From Qipengyuania seohaensis (GTDB lineage: Bacteria > Pseudomonadota > Alphaproteobacteria > Sphingomonadales > Sphingomonadaceae): DNA of 64,000 nt. Where the stretch lies: positions 682,001-746,000 of the forward strand of contig NZ_CP024920.1 of the NCBI RefSeq assembly GCF_002795865.1, in the 5' to 3' direction. Below, piece after piece: positions 17,805-27,200 of the stretch (the first letter of the stretch is position 1; each line of letters starts with the position of its first letter). The position numbers were made by a program, and so were the translations under genes. The notes under the pieces were generated by a model. That model did not search any database, was not told the DNA's origin, and saw only the letters and a program-made list of their open reading frames with translations.

Positions 17805-18845
17805 ATGACGCTCGTACTCGGCATCGAAAGTTCCTGCGACGAAACCGCAGCCGCGCTGGTCGATGGCGAGCGGCGGATTGTCGCCCAGCGGATCGCCTCG
17901 CAGGACGAGGAACACGCGCCCTTCGGCGGGGTGGTGCCGGAAATCGCGGCGCGCGCCCATGCCGAACGGCTGGCCCCCATGATCGAGGGCGTGCTTGCCG
18001 ATGCAGGCGTAACACTGGCCGATTGCGATGCGATTGCCGCCACGGCGGGGCCGGGCCTGATCGGAGGGGTGATGGTCGGCCTCGTCAGCGCCAAGGCCCT
18101 TGCCATGGCAAGCGACACGCCGTTGATTGCGATCAACCACCTCGAGGGCCACGCGCTCAGCCCGCGTCTCGCGGATGCCGACCTTGCATTTCCCTATGCC
18201 CTCCTCCTTGTATCGGGCGGACACTGCCAGATCCTGCGCGTGGACGGCGTCGGCGAATACCGCCGGTTTGCGACGACGATCGACGATGCGCTGGGCGAGG
18301 CCTTCGACAAGACCGCGAAGATCCTGGGCCTCGGCTTTCCGGGCGGCCCGGCGGTCGAACGGCTCGCCAAGGAAGGCGATGAAACCGTCGTACCCCTGCC
18401 CCGACCGATGGTCGGCAGCGGCGAACCGCACTTTTCTTTCGCCGGGCTCAAGAGCGCGGTCATGCGGGCTTACCAGTCCGGCAAATATGCCGAAGCAGAC
18501 ATCGCCGCCAGCTTCCAGAAGGCGGCCGTCGACTGCGTTATCGACCGGCTTTCCATTGCGCTGGACGCCATGGGCCGCACCGATACGCTGGTCGTTGCAG
18601 GCGGCGTTGCGGCCAATGCCACGGTGCGTGCGGCGCTGGAGGAACTGGCGGATCGCCATTCGATGCGCTTCACCGCTCCGCCGCCCAAGCTGTGCACCGA
18701 CAATGCCGCGATGATCGCCTGGGCCGGCGTCGAAAGGCTTGCCATGCATGACTTCCAGCCCGACCCGCTCGACATCGCGGCACGCCCTCGCTGGCCGCTC
18801 GACCCGCAGGCAGAGCCGGTGCGCGGCGCAGGAGTGAAAGCATGA
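17805..18845 (+). CDS. tsaD: tRNA N6-adenosine threonylcarbamoyltransferase (TsaD)
   Basis: A 346-residue protein of the Kae1/TsaD family that transfers threonylcarbamoyl to A37 of tRNAs reading ANN codons. It has the N-terminal [14 protein letters not shown], the metal-binding NHLEGHALS pair of histidines, LVSGGHCQI and [10 protein letters not shown]. It ends with a four-base overlap (ATGA) into gpsA, giving a three-gene operon with the flippase. Confidence 0.97.
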   Translation: MTLVLGIESSCDETAAALVDGERRIVAQRIASQDEEHAPFGGVVPEIAARAHAERLAPMIEGVLADAGVTLADCDAIAATAGPGLIGGVMVGLVSAKALAMASDTPLIAINHLEGHALSPRLADADLAFPYALLLVSGGHCQILRVDGVGEYRRFATTIDDALGEAFDKTAKILGLGFPGGPAVERLAKEGDETVVPLPRPMVGSGEPHFSFAGLKSAVMRAYQSGKYAEADIAASFQKAAVDCVIDRLSIALDAMGRTDTLVVAGGVAANATVRAALEELADRHSMRFTAPPPKLCTDNAAMIAWAGVERLAMHDFQPDPLDIAARPRWPLDPQAEPVRGAGVKA

Positions 18846-19834
18846 GCGGCGTAGGGGTTCTCGGAGCCGGTGCCTGGGGCACGGCGCTGGCGCAAATGCT
18901 GGCGAGCGATGGCCGTGCAGTGAAGATCTGGGCGCGCGAGGAAGAACTGGTCGACGAGATCAACTCTGCCCACACCAACTCGCTCTACCTGCCGAGCGCC
19001 AGTTTGAGCGAGCGGATTACCGCGACCAGCGATCTTGCCGAGATGGCCACTCTCGATGCGCTACTGGTGGTCACACCGGCCCAGCACATGGGCTCCGTCC
19101 TTTCGGCCATGCCATCCCATCCGGCCGACCTCGTCCTTTGCTCGAAAGGTATCGAGGCGGGCAGCGGCAGGCTGATGAACCACGTCGCAAAGGAAGCCGC
19201 TCCGCGCAGCGCGGTGGCGGTGCTTTCCGGCCCCACTTTCGCCCATGAAGTCGCCGCCGGATTGCCGACGGCCGTAACGTTGGCGTGCGGCGGCGGGGCA
19301 GAGCAATGGGATCGCCTATCCCCGCTCATCGCACGGCCTGCCTTCCGCCCCTATTTTTCCGACGACGTCGTGGGCGCCGAGATCGGCGGCGCGGTCAAGA
19401 ACGTGCTGGCGATCGCTTGCGGCGTGGTGGAGGGCCTCGGCTTGGGCCAGAACGCACGCGCGGCGCTGATCGCACGCGGCTATGCCGAAATGCTGCGCTT
19501 CGGGGAGGCGCTGGGCGCGAGGGCCGAAACGCTCGCCGGATTGTGCGGCCTTGGCGATCTCGTGCTGACCTGCTCTTCCACCTCCAGCCGCAATTTCTCG
19601 CTCGGCAAGGCGCTGGGCGAAGGGGAGAGCGCCGACACGCTGATGAGCGACCGGCGTACCGTGGCAGAAGGCGCGCATACCGCGCCGGTACTGGTGGAAC
19701 TGGCCGCACGCCAAGGCGTAGCCATGCCGATCGTGACGGCCGTCTACGACCTCTTGAAAGGTGATGAGCCGAAGTCCGTGGTCGAAGGCATCCTTGCGCG
19801 GCCGCTCAAAGCCGAACAGGGCGACGCGGGATGA
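18842..19834 (+). CDS. gpsA: NAD(P)H-dependent glycerol-3-phosphate dehydrogenase
   Basis: A 330-residue enzyme making glycerol-3-phosphate from dihydroxyacetone phosphate for phospholipid synthesis. The NAD(P) Rossmann motif is [17 protein letters not shown], and the catalytic Lys lies in [16 protein letters not shown] substrate-loop segment [14 protein letters not shown] is typical. Both ends overlap neighbours by four bases (ATGA with tsaD and with the flippase gene). Confidence 0.97.
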   Translation: MSGVGVLGAGAWGTALAQMLASDGRAVKIWAREEELVDEINSAHTNSLYLPSASLSERITATSDLAEMATLDALLVVTPAQHMGSVLSAMPSHPADLVLCSKGIEAGSGRLMNHVAKEAAPRSAVAVLSGPTFAHEVAAGLPTAVTLACGGGAEQWDRLSPLIARPAFRPYFSDDVVGAEIGGAVKNVLAIACGVVEGLGLGQNARAALIARGYAEMLRFGEALGARAETLAGLCGLGDLVLTCSSTSSRNFSLGKALGEGESADTLMSDRRTVAEGAHTAPVLVELAARQGVAMPIVTAVYDLLKGDEPKSVVEGILARPLKAEQGDAG

Positions 19835-21327
19835 CTGCGGCTACCAATGACGAAGACCTGACCGCCATCGCCAAGGGCGGAAGGCAGAATTTCATCGGCT
19901 TCCTGCTGCGCCTGCTGGCGCGCCTGCCGTTCCTGTTCATCGCTGGCCGCCTCTACGGCCCCGAGGCGCTCGGACGCTTTGCCTCCGCTCTCGTCGTAGT
20001 CGAACTTGTCGCGCTGATGTGTTCGATGGGCGAGAAGCGTGGTCTCGCGCAGAGGCTGGCCGATGGCGAGGAAGGAACCCACCCTGCCAATCTCGTCTAC
20101 GACGGCTTGTTGCTGGCAATTATCTTTTCCGCACTGGCGGCGGCATTCTTCTGGCTGGTGCCTGCTCCGATGTTCCCGAGTGGCGAGTACACCCAACTCG
20201 ATAGGCTGATCGTACTGGCTATCCCCGGTTACGCCCTCACCGAAATCGTGCTGGCGGCGCAGGCTTATAGATACGATATCGCCACCACCGTGCGCGCACG
20301 GGCGGTGGTCGAGCCGTGGACGATCTCGATCATGGCCGGGGTATTCTTTTTCGTGCCCGCCCTTTCCGATTCCGGGCTGTCACTCGCCTATCTCGTTTCG
20401 ATCTATGCTGGCCTGTTCACCGGCCTCTACGCATTCTTCCGCAGCTACGGCCCACCCAAGCACTGGCGTCCGGAACTGGGCTATATGCGCAAGGTAACGG
20501 CTCGCGCGCTGCCGCTGGCGACGGCCGATGCCATCGAGTGGGGGACGCGCCGCCTCGACATCTTCATCCTCGGCCTGTTCGCGGCCCCTGCGGCAGTTGG
20601 TGTCTACTACATCGCCCAGCAGGTCGCGAGCCTGCCGCAAAAGCTCAAAACCAGTTTCGAGCCGATCCTTGGGCCGGTCATCACCAAGAACCTCAAGACC
20701 AAGAACTACGCGGCCATTGCCAAGCAGGTCTGCCAGGTCGGTTTTTGGATCATCGCAGCGCAGGCCGGCATTGCGCTCGCGCTGGGCGTGCCGGGCGAAG
20801 CGGTCATGGGTCTCGTCGGACCCGAATTCGTCGGCGGGACAGGCGCGCTTGCCTTCCTGCTTGCCGCCGAGGTCGTGGCGGCGACGGCGGTCGTGTCCGA
20901 AGCCGTGCTTATCTACGTCGCCCGTGGTCGTAACCTGGCGATTTCGGTCGGGACCATCGCGTTCCAGGCGGCGCTTACCATCACGCTGATCATGCTGGTT
21001 GAACGCCTCGGCTATGGCGAGCCTTACAAGGCCGCCGCCGCTGCCCTTGCGCTGATGATCGCCCTGGGTGTCGCGAGCCTCGTCAAGGCCCTGCTGCTGA
21101 CCCGCATCCTCGGCCACCCGATCAACAATTGGCGATGGGCACTGCTCTATGCGGTAGCCCCTGCGGTTCTCGTCGGCTGGGCGGCTACGCAGCTTCCCGA
21201 GTGGGCGGAACTGGCTTTCGGCGTGCCCGCGATCCTGCTGACATACGGCTTCGTGATCTGGAAACGCGGCTTCGGTCCCGAAGATCGGGTGCTGTTCAGG
21301 CGAAATAAGGCAGAAACGCCCGAATAG
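19831..21327 (+). CDS. Polysaccharide flippase (Wzx/MATE-like)
   Basis: A 498-residue polytopic membrane protein with about 12-14 hydrophobic segments and an N-terminal basic start, matching oligosaccharide flippases that move lipid-linked sugar units across the inner membrane. Segments such as GRLYGPEALGRFASALVVVE and ADAIEWGTRRLDIFILGLF are typical of the family. It overlaps gpsA by four bases. The exopolysaccharide genes at 29-35.6 kb lack a flippase of their own, so this gene could serve them, but no direct link is visible. Confidence 0.85.
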   Translation: MTAATNDEDLTAIAKGGRQNFIGFLLRLLARLPFLFIAGRLYGPEALGRFASALVVVELVALMCSMGEKRGLAQRLADGEEGTHPANLVYDGLLLAIIFSALAAAFFWLVPAPMFPSGEYTQLDRLIVLAIPGYALTEIVLAAQAYRYDIATTVRARAVVEPWTISIMAGVFFFVPALSDSGLSLAYLVSIYAGLFTGLYAFFRSYGPPKHWRPELGYMRKVTARALPLATADAIEWGTRRLDIFILGLFAAPAAVGVYYIAQQVASLPQKLKTSFEPILGPVITKNLKTKNYAAIAKQVCQVGFWIIAAQAGIALALGVPGEAVMGLVGPEFVGGTGALAFLLAAEVVAATAVVSEAVLIYVARGRNLAISVGTIAFQAALTITLIMLVERLGYGEPYKAAAAALALMIALGVASLVKALLLTRILGHPINNWRWALLYAVAPAVLVGWAATQLPEWAELAFGVPAILLTYGFVIWKRGFGPEDRVLFRRNKAETPE

Positions 21328-21449
21328 GGCCGCCACTACCCCGCTTCTCAAAAAATCAAAAATATCAGTTATTTAGACTTCGCGAACAGCGCTTCGCGTC
21401 GCCGATACCTCATGCCCCGATTGACTCTTGCCCTATTTTCGCCACATTC

Positions 21450-21477
21450 TTGCCTTGTTGATGCCGTAATTTATGTA
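21450..21477 (+). promoter_or_regulatory. Candidate promoter for the VWA lipoprotein gene
   Basis: TTGCCT at 21450-21455 and TATGTA at 21472-21477 are separated by 16 nt, inside an AT-rich stretch unusual for this window, about 42 nt before the ATG. The fit to a vegetative promoter is moderate. The rest of the gap (21328-21449) is also AT-rich and shows no clear open frame or hairpin. Confidence 0.3.
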
Positions 21478-21518
21478 ATAACATCACACTGGGAGAGCGA
21501 ATCGTGGAGAGGAAAAAA

Positions 21519-23165
21519 ATGGACAACGCAACGCGCATTACCGGAGGCTCCCTTGCCTTCGTTTCGACAGCCGCCCTCATTTTCGGCCTGGCCGGTTGCG
21601 AAGGCGTCAAGGATGGCAGCGAAAGGACAGAACGCCTGACGACTGTCGATATCGAGGAATCCGCCGACACTTCTGTCATGTACGAAAACGCGGAGATGGC
21701 CATGGCCCCTCCCCCGCCGGTTTCGGTGGCCGCGCCCTGGATCGGCGATCACGGCATGGTGATCCCGCCGCAAGACCGCGAACGCTATGCCGGAGAGAAA
21801 GTCTCGCCGATCAGGGTCACCGCCAGCGAGCCGGTTTCGACCTTCTCGGTCGATGTCGACACCGGTGCCTACGCCAATGCTCGACGCTTCCTCACCATGG
21901 GTGAGCTGCCGCCGCAGGACGCCGTGCGGACCGAGGAGATGATCAACTACTTCCGCTATGACTATGCCGCGCCCGCGGATCGCAGCAAGCCGTTCTCGGT
22001 CACGCTCAGCACGGCGGCCACCCCGTGGAACGAGGAAGCCAAGCTGATCCGCGTCGGTCTGCGCGGATACGACCTGCCGCGTAGCGAACGCCCGGCGGCA
22101 AACCTCGTGTTCCTTGTCGACGTATCGGGTTCGATGGACAGCCCCGACAAGCTACCGCTGGTCAAGCGCGCGCTGTCGGGCCTCGCCTCTGAAATGAGCC
22201 GTGACGACAAGGTATCCATCGTCGTCTATGCCGGCTCCACCGGCGTAGTGCTGGAGCCGACCAGCAATCCTGCCAAGGTACGCGCGGCGCTTGCCCGGCT
22301 GGGTGCAGGTGGCTCCACCGCTGGCGCTGCCGGGCTGGACCTCGCCTATTCGATGGCGGAACAAGGCTTCATCAAGGGCGGTGTGAACCGCGTAATCCTT
22401 GCCACCGACGGCGATTTCAACGTCGGAATGTCGGACACCGATGCCCTGATCGACAAGATCGAAAAGAAGCGCGACAGCGGCATCACGCTGACCACCCTCG
22501 GCTTCGGCACCGGCAACTACAACGAGGCGATGATGGAACAGATCGCCAATCACGGTAACGGTAACTACGCCTATATCGACAGCGCGCTTGAAGCGAAAAA
22601 GGTGCTGCGCGACGAAATGAGTTCTACGCTCTTTACCATCGCCAAGGATGTGAAGATCCAGGTCGAATTCAATCCCGCAGTCGTCAGTCAGTACCGCCTG
22701 ATAGGATATGAGAACCGCGCGCTTCGGGAACAGGATTTCGCGAACGACCGTGTCGATGCCGGCGATATCGGTGCCGGACACCAGGTGACGGCGCTTTACG
22801 AAGTGATCCCCACGGGCGCGAAGGGCTGGATCGGAGAGCGCCGCTATGCCGGCAATCGCGGCAAGGCCAAGGCGGGCGATGCGAATGAGGCAGCCTTCGT
22901 ACAGCTGCGCTACAAGCTGCCTGGCGGGTCGAAATCGAAACTGCTCCAGTATCGCCTGCCTGCCGAGCGATTGGCCACGCAGCGCCTGCCGCAGGGTGAC
23001 TTCGCCTTTGCCGCAGCCGTCGCCGCATACGGCCAGAAACTGCGGGGCGACGAACTCCTCGCCGACTATTCGTGGGACGATGTAATCCGCCTCGCCGGCC
23101 GCCAGCGCGATTTCTGGCGGCAGGAATTCGTCGAGCTGGCTCGCAGCGCCGAAGCGCAGATGTAA
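21519..23165 (+). CDS. VWA-domain lipoprotein (YfbK-like, DUF3520)
   Basis: The ATG at 21519 is preceded by GGAGAGG and gives 548 residues; an in-frame GTG 15 nt upstream is less likely. A signal with lipobox GLAGC is followed by a von Willebrand A domain whose MIDAS motif is LVDVSGSMDSP, flanked by the family's N-terminal part (TFSVDVDTGAYANARRFL) and a DUF3520-like C-terminal part (DDVIRLAGRQRDFWRQEF). Such proteins probably make metal-dependent protein contacts at the envelope; no specific partner is known. It has its own AT-rich upstream region. Confidence 0.92.
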   Translation: MDNATRITGGSLAFVSTAALIFGLAGCEGVKDGSERTERLTTVDIEESADTSVMYENAEMAMAPPPPVSVAAPWIGDHGMVIPPQDRERYAGEKVSPIRVTASEPVSTFSVDVDTGAYANARRFLTMGELPPQDAVRTEEMINYFRYDYAAPADRSKPFSVTLSTAATPWNEEAKLIRVGLRGYDLPRSERPAANLVFLVDVSGSMDSPDKLPLVKRALSGLASEMSRDDKVSIVVYAGSTGVVLEPTSNPAKVRAALARLGAGGSTAGAAGLDLAYSMAEQGFIKGGVNRVILATDGDFNVGMSDTDALIDKIEKKRDSGITLTTLGFGTGNYNEAMMEQIANHGNGNYAYIDSALEAKKVLRDEMSSTLFTIAKDVKIQVEFNPAVVSQYRLIGYENRALREQDFANDRVDAGDIGAGHQVTALYEVIPTGAKGWIGERRYAGNRGKAKAGDANEAAFVQLRYKLPGGSKSKLLQYRLPAERLATQRLPQGDFAFAAAVAAYGQKLRGDELLADYSWDDVIRLAGRQRDFWRQEFVELARSAEAQM

Positions 23166-23228
23166 CTTTGCCCACAGCGCGCGCCGTGGGCCTTGCACCC
23201 CTGCGGCGCGCAGCTAGAAGGCGGAACC

Positions 23229-23969
23229 ATGAAGTCCCGTCCCGCCCTCGCCATCTCGCTCGGCGCCGTGCTTGTCGCGGCGCTTGGCTATGTTGGCAGC
23301 AAATCGGGCGCAGAGGCTTTGGCGCAGAGGCTCGACGAAAGAGCCAGGACCGCAATCGCCGAAGCGGGTTACGAACCAGTCGCCGCACGCTTCGAAACCA
23401 AGCAGGGCGCCCCGATCCGCCACCCCATGCTTTCGGGCGGCGAAGACCTCGACGAAGGGACAAGGGACCGTGCTGCCAAACTCGTGGCAGGCCTGCCGGG
23501 CGTCGGAGGGGTCAGTTGGGAAGACGGCTGGGCCAATGCATCGTCCGACGATGTCGATTTCGAACCGCTTCACTGCCAGGACGATGTCGAAACCCTGCTC
23601 CGCACGCGCTCCATCCGCTTCGAGGAGGGCAGCGCGGCGCTGCTCGACACCAGCAATATTCTGATCGACGAAGTGGCGGTCGCCCTGCGTCCATGCCTCG
23701 GTTCGATCATCGCGATTATCGGTCATACCGATCGCAGCGGCACCGAACCGGGCAACCTTGAGCTAAGCCAGGACCGTGCCCGCGCCGTTCGCGAAGCCTT
23801 GGTGCGGCGCGGTATCCCGCGCGACGGACTGCGCGCCCGCGGGGTTGGGTCTGCCGAACCGGTCGAAGGGCTGGAGGCAGACGATCCCGCCAATCGCCGC
23901 ATTGAATTTTCCGTCATCCGGATCGAGCCGGTGACCCCCACCCCTGTCGATACGCCGGGACCACGCTGA
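23229..23969 (+). CDS. OmpA-family protein with BON-like domain
   Basis: The ATG at 23229 gives 246 residues. An N-terminal membrane anchor or signal is followed by a region resembling BON domains (RTAIAEAGYEP ... LPGVGGVSWED), then an OmpA-like peptidoglycan-binding domain (IAIIGHTDRSGTEPGNLELS, SQDRARAVREALV, ANRRIEFSVI). The order BON then OmpA is known from pore-like or ammonia-related envelope proteins in actinobacteria, but the role here is unknown. Its stop shares a base with the ATG of the following 43-residue peptide (TGATG). Confidence 0.88.
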   Translation: MKSRPALAISLGAVLVAALGYVGSKSGAEALAQRLDERARTAIAEAGYEPVAARFETKQGAPIRHPMLSGGEDLDEGTRDRAAKLVAGLPGVGGVSWEDGWANASSDDVDFEPLHCQDDVETLLRTRSIRFEEGSAALLDTSNILIDEVAVALRPCLGSIIAIIGHTDRSGTEPGNLELSQDRARAVREALVRRGIPRDGLRARGVGSAEPVEGLEADDPANRRIEFSVIRIEPVTPTPVDTPGPR

Positions 23970-24100
23970 TGCCGATCTGGCTGGAAACCACTGCCCTGAT
24001 GCTGGCCGCCTACGGGCTCGGCCTTGCCATCGGATGGGTGATCTGGGGCCGCGCTCCCGATCCCTCCGTCACTGAACAAAGCCAAGAGGAAACGTCATGA
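23969..24100 (+). CDS. 43-residue single-span membrane peptide
   Basis: A short frame starting on the last base of the OmpA-gene stop and ending with a four-base overlap (ATGA) into the next gene. The product is MPIWLETTAL followed by a hydrophobic helix (about residues 8-27) and a polar, acidic tail ending in EETS. The overlaps at both ends are strong evidence that it is translated as the middle gene of a three-gene operon, probably as a small partner of its envelope neighbours. No family is recognised. Confidence 0.75.
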   Translation: MPIWLETTALMLAAYGLGLAIGWVIWGRAPDPSVTEQSQEETS

Positions 24101-24576
24101 GCGAATTGGTCGCCGAACAATGGCCGCTGATACTGGTCGCCCTGCTGATCGGTATCGTCATTGCCTTCTATCTCTTCCGTTCCACCCGTCGCACCCATGT
24201 GACGGGCGCAAAGACAGACGTGCTGGACGAGGGCGCCGACAAGGCCCGCCGCAATGCCGCCCTGATCGACAGCCCGCCTGCCGCGGCCAAGGACGCCGAC
24301 GTTCCGGCCACAGCCTCCGTCGCCAAGCCGACCGGCGGCGACGATCTCACGCGGATCAAGGGTGTCGGTCCCAAGCTCGCCGCGACGCTGGGCGAACTTG
24401 GCGTCACCCGCTTCGACCAGATTGCAGCCTGGGAGGATGCCGAAATCGAACGCGTGGACGCCCAGCTCGGACGCTTCCAGGGCCGCATCCGCCGCGACGA
24501 TTGGGTAGGCCAAGCAGCCCTCCTCGCGGGCGGCGATGTGCAGGCATTCCAGCTGAAGTACGGCTCCACTGCCTGA
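24097..24576 (+). CDS. Membrane-anchored helix-hairpin-helix protein
   Basis: A 159-residue protein: one membrane span (about residues 9-27, PLILVALLIGIVIAFYLF), a charged linker, and a C-terminal HhH-like domain (DDLTRIKGVGPKLAATLGEL then GVTRFDQIAAWEDAEI and RDDWVGQA). The domain is the one often labelled predicted 5' DNA nuclease, flap-endonuclease-like, also found fused to NADH dehydrogenase E and L21 proteins. Its function is unproven. It is the last gene of the OmpA set. Confidence 0.8.
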   Translation: MSELVAEQWPLILVALLIGIVIAFYLFRSTRRTHVTGAKTDVLDEGADKARRNAALIDSPPAAAKDADVPATASVAKPTGGDDLTRIKGVGPKLAATLGELGVTRFDQIAAWEDAEIERVDAQLGRFQGRIRRDDWVGQAALLAGGDVQAFQLKYGSTA

Positions 24577-24581
24577 GCTCG

Positions 24582-24605
24582 GGAACCTTTTCTCGTGTGC
24601 GCGTT
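24582..24605 (+). promoter_or_regulatory. Possible general-stress (EcfG-type) promoter
   Basis: GGAAC at 24582-24586 and CGTT at 24602-24605 are 15 nt apart, close to the alphaproteobacterial general-stress consensus GGAAC-N16/17-CGTT, though one base short. It lies 35 nt before the start of the lone receiver gene. Confidence 0.35.
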
Positions 24606-24640
24606 GAATCCGTTGGGTCAGCGCACGTGAGGAGAGCAGG

Positions 24641-25009
24641 ATGGGACAGCAGCAACCACTGCGCATACTCGTTGCCGAGGACGAACTGATCGTCGGCTAC
24701 GACCTATGCGATACCGTATCAGAAGCAGGATATCTGGTCGAAGGTCCCTTCGACGACCTATCCTCGGCAATGCTCGCCTATCAGAAGAACAAGCCCGACA
24801 TCGCGATCCTCGACGTGCAACTGGGTGACGGTATCGTCTATCCGCTGGCCGAACAGATGATGGCGGAAGACGTGCAGGTTATCTTCCATTCCGGACAGAT
24901 TACCCCGGCCCAGGTCGCCGAGCGGTTTCCCAATGCCACCGCTCTGTCGAAGCCATGCCCGCCTGCAGAGGTAATCCACTCGGTTCAGCAGGCCGCCGCG
25001 CACCACTGA
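24641..25009 (+). CDS. Single-domain response regulator
   Basis: A 122-residue receiver with no output domain. All key residues are present: acidic pair Glu13-Asp14 (VAEDE), phosphoacceptor Asp58 (AILDVQLGDG), Ser84 (FHSGQ) and Lys104 (LSKPCPP). Lone receivers of this type act as phosphate shuttles or bind partner proteins; in sphingomonads some feed the general stress response. A good ribosome site (GAGGAG) precedes the ATG and a GGAAC-type promoter candidate lies upstream. No kinase is adjacent. Confidence 0.92.
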   Translation: MGQQQPLRILVAEDELIVGYDLCDTVSEAGYLVEGPFDDLSSAMLAYQKNKPDIAILDVQLGDGIVYPLAEQMMAEDVQVIFHSGQITPAQVAERFPNATALSKPCPPAEVIHSVQQAAAHH

Positions 25010-25084
25010 TCCTGCCTGACGGAACGAACGGGCTGCTCCCGCCATTGCCTTGAATGAGAACAAGGTAATTAACGGAGACCCCCC

Positions 25085-25471
25085 ATGTCGCTTCCATCAA
25101 TGATCGCAGCCCATCCGCAAGTCGAGGACGAGACCGAAGAACTCGTCCTTGCCGCGCGCCATGCGATGCTCTGCTCGCTTTTCTGCACCTCCTGCGCCGA
25201 TGCCTGCGTGGCAGAGGACATGGCGATGGCGCAGTGCATCCGTAACTGCCTCGATTGCGCAGATGTCTGCGCAGCCACGGCCCGGCTGGCCGTTCGACGC
25301 ACCGCCCAAAACATCGATGTGCTCCGCGCCCAGATGGAAGCTTGCATCAAGGCGTGTGAGACCTGTGCGGAAGAATGTGCCCAGCACGACAATCCGCATT
25401 GTGCATTGTGCGCGAAGATGTGTCGTGAATGCGCCGACGACTGCCGCAAGGCCCTCGAACACGTAAATTGA
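25085..25471 (+). CDS. Cysteine-rich four-helix copper-binding protein (Csp-like)
   Basis: A 128-residue protein with 17 cysteines spaced as in the DUF326/Csp copper-storage family, in patterns such as CTSCADAC, CIRNCLDCADVC, CIKACETCAEEC and CALCAKMCRECADDC. These proteins form four-helix bundles whose Cys-lined core binds many Cu(I) ions. No signal peptide is seen, so it is likely the cytosolic kind. It has its own gap of 75 nt upstream, with an ACGGAG ribosome site. Confidence 0.92.
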   Translation: MSLPSMIAAHPQVEDETEELVLAARHAMLCSLFCTSCADACVAEDMAMAQCIRNCLDCADVCAATARLAVRRTAQNIDVLRAQMEACIKACETCAEECAQHDNPHCALCAKMCRECADDCRKALEHVN

Positions 25472-25508
25472 GGCATTGCGCCCCAAAACGTGATAATCTT
25501 GTGCGCTG

Positions 25509-25955
25509 ATGCCGAAGCTGCGCACCTTCCTAGCGCTCGACAGCGCTGACCGCCTCGCGACGTTCGAGGCCATGGCCGCGCTGCTTTATGCAAAGGCATT
25601 GGTGGCGGGCGTGGCCTCGGGGCGGTGGCATGAACGCTTCGCCTCGGTGGGCGCACCTGGCACCACCACTCCGGCAGGGGCCGACCTGGAAGCTGCAAGA
25701 CGCATCCGCTTCGCCATCGCCAGGGCGCTGCGCAATGTGCCCGGATCGCCCAATTGCCTTCCCCAGGCGCTGGCTGCGCGCACAATGTTGCAGCGGCGCG
25801 GCATCCGTTCCGATCTGTTCATCGGAACACGGCTGGACGGGAATGCGCAAAACCGCTTCCACGCCTGGCTGAAGGTGGGCGAGGAGTGGGTGACCGGAAT
25901 ATGCGACGAGACCGATTACGCCCTGTTTACCGGGCAGGACGCGGAAGTCGCCTGA
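25509..25955 (+). CDS. Orphan lasso-peptide-B2-like (transglutaminase-type) protein
   Basis: A 148-residue protein matching the B2 leader-peptidase family of lasso peptide biosynthesis. The Cys is in NCLPQALAARTMLQRRGI and the His in NRFHAWLKVGEEWVTG, the usual catalytic positions; Ala/Leu-rich helices precede them. In lasso clusters B2 works with a leader-binding B1 protein, an asparagine-synthetase-like cyclase and a small precursor. None of these is seen within 20 kb either side, so this copy either has another role or acts with genes elsewhere. Ribosome site is weak. Confidence 0.8.
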   Translation: MPKLRTFLALDSADRLATFEAMAALLYAKALVAGVASGRWHERFASVGAPGTTTPAGADLEAARRIRFAIARALRNVPGSPNCLPQALAARTMLQRRGIRSDLFIGTRLDGNAQNRFHAWLKVGEEWVTGICDETDYALFTGQDAEVA

Positions 25956-26015
25956 CACCCCCTTGCGCCGCGTTGCGCTTGGTGCCATCGGCAAGAACGT
26001 AACAGAGGAGACTAT

Positions 26016-27200
26016 ATGGCCGGCATGGTGCCTTTCGCCTGGGACGATCCCTTCAATCTCGACGAACAGCTGACCGAGGAAGAGCGGATGATCCGCGATG
26101 CCGCGCACGGTTTCGCGCAAAGCGAACTGCAGCCGCGTGTCACGGACGCCTATCGCGAAGAGATCGATGCCCCCGAGCTCTTCCCGCTGATGGGCCAGGC
26201 AGGCTTGCTGGGTGCTACCGTTCCGGAAGAATATGGCGGTGCCGGCGCAAGCTATGTCGCCTACGGCCTCATCGCGCGCGAGATCGAACGCGTCGACAGC
26301 GGCTATCGCTCGATGGCCTCGGTCCAGTCCAGCCTCGTCATGTATCCGATCCATGCCTACGGCTCGGAAGAGCAGAAGCAGAAATACCTTCCCGGCCTTG
26401 CCAGCGGCGAACTGATCGGCTGCTTCGGCCTGACTGAACCCGACGCGGGCTCCGATCCGAGCGGGATGAAGACTGTCGCGAAGAAGGATGGCGACGGGTA
26501 CAAGATTTCCGGCTCCAAGACGTGGATTTCCAACGCGCCTTTTGCTGACGTCTTCGTCGTCTGGGCCAAGAGCGAAGCGCATGGCGGCGGCATCCGCGGT
26601 TTCGTCCTTGAAAAGGTCATGGAAGGCCTTTCCGCCCCCAAGATCGACGGCAAGCTGTCACTGCGTGCATCGACCACCGGCATGATCGTCATGGACGAGG
26701 TGAAAGTCGGCGCCGATGCGCTGCTTCCCGAAGTACAGGGTCTAAAGGGCCCCTTCGGCTGTCTCAACCGAGCCCGTTACGGCATCAGCTGGGGCGCAAT
26801 GGGCGCGGCGGAATTCTGCCTCCACGCTGCGCGCCAGTACGGCCTCGACCGACACCAGTTCGGCGTACCGCTCGCTTCCAAGCAGCTTTACCAACTCAAG
26901 CTGGCCGACATGATGAGCGAGATCGCTCTCGGCCTGCAGGGATCCCTGCGCGTCGGCCGCCTGATGGACGAAGGCAAGTTCGCGCCGGACATGATCTCGA
27001 TCGTGAAGCGCAACAATGTCGGCAAGGCGCTCGATATCGCCCGCAAGTCACGCGACATGCATGGCGGCAACGGCATTTCGGAAGAATACCAGGTGATCCG
27101 CCACATGGTGAACCTGGAAACAGTCAACACCTACGAGGGCACGCATGACGTCCACGCGCTGATCCTTGGCCGCGCCATTACGGGGATCGCCGCTTTCTGA
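26016..27200 (+). CDS. gcdH: Glutaryl-CoA dehydrogenase
   Basis: A 394-residue acyl-CoA dehydrogenase most like glutaryl-CoA dehydrogenase, which oxidises and decarboxylates glutaryl-CoA to crotonyl-CoA in lysine and tryptophan breakdown. Diagnostic segments: [55 protein letters not shown] and the catalytic Glu in [20 protein letters not shown]. It has an AGAGGAG ribosome site. It precedes maiA and fahA, so this stretch is devoted to amino-acid catabolism, although 150 nt separate it from maiA. Confidence 0.93.
   Translation: MAGMVPFAWDDPFNLDEQLTEEERMIRDAAHGFAQSELQPRVTDAYREEIDAPELFPLMGQAGLLGATVPEEYGGAGASYVAYGLIAREIERVDSGYRSMASVQSSLVMYPIHAYGSEEQKQKYLPGLASGELIGCFGLTEPDAGSDPSGMKTVAKKDGDGYKISGSKTWISNAPFADVFVVWAKSEAHGGGIRGFVLEKVMEGLSAPKIDGKLSLRASTTGMIVMDEVKVGADALLPEVQGLKGPFGCLNRARYGISWGAMGAAEFCLHAARQYGLDRHQFGVPLASKQLYQLKLADMMSEIALGLQGSLRVGRLMDEGKFAPDMISIVKRNNVGKALDIARKSRDMHGGNGISEEYQVIRHMVNLETVNTYEGTHDVHALILGRAITGIAAF

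Noticed and set aside
22152-23198. A long open frame on the minus strand opposite the VWA gene
   Set aside because: No recognisable protein features; the plus-strand product has a complete MIDAS motif and lipobox.
25472-25508. Possible lasso-peptide precursor gene before the B2-like gene
   Set aside because: The gap is only 37 nt and holds no frame long enough for a leader and core peptide.
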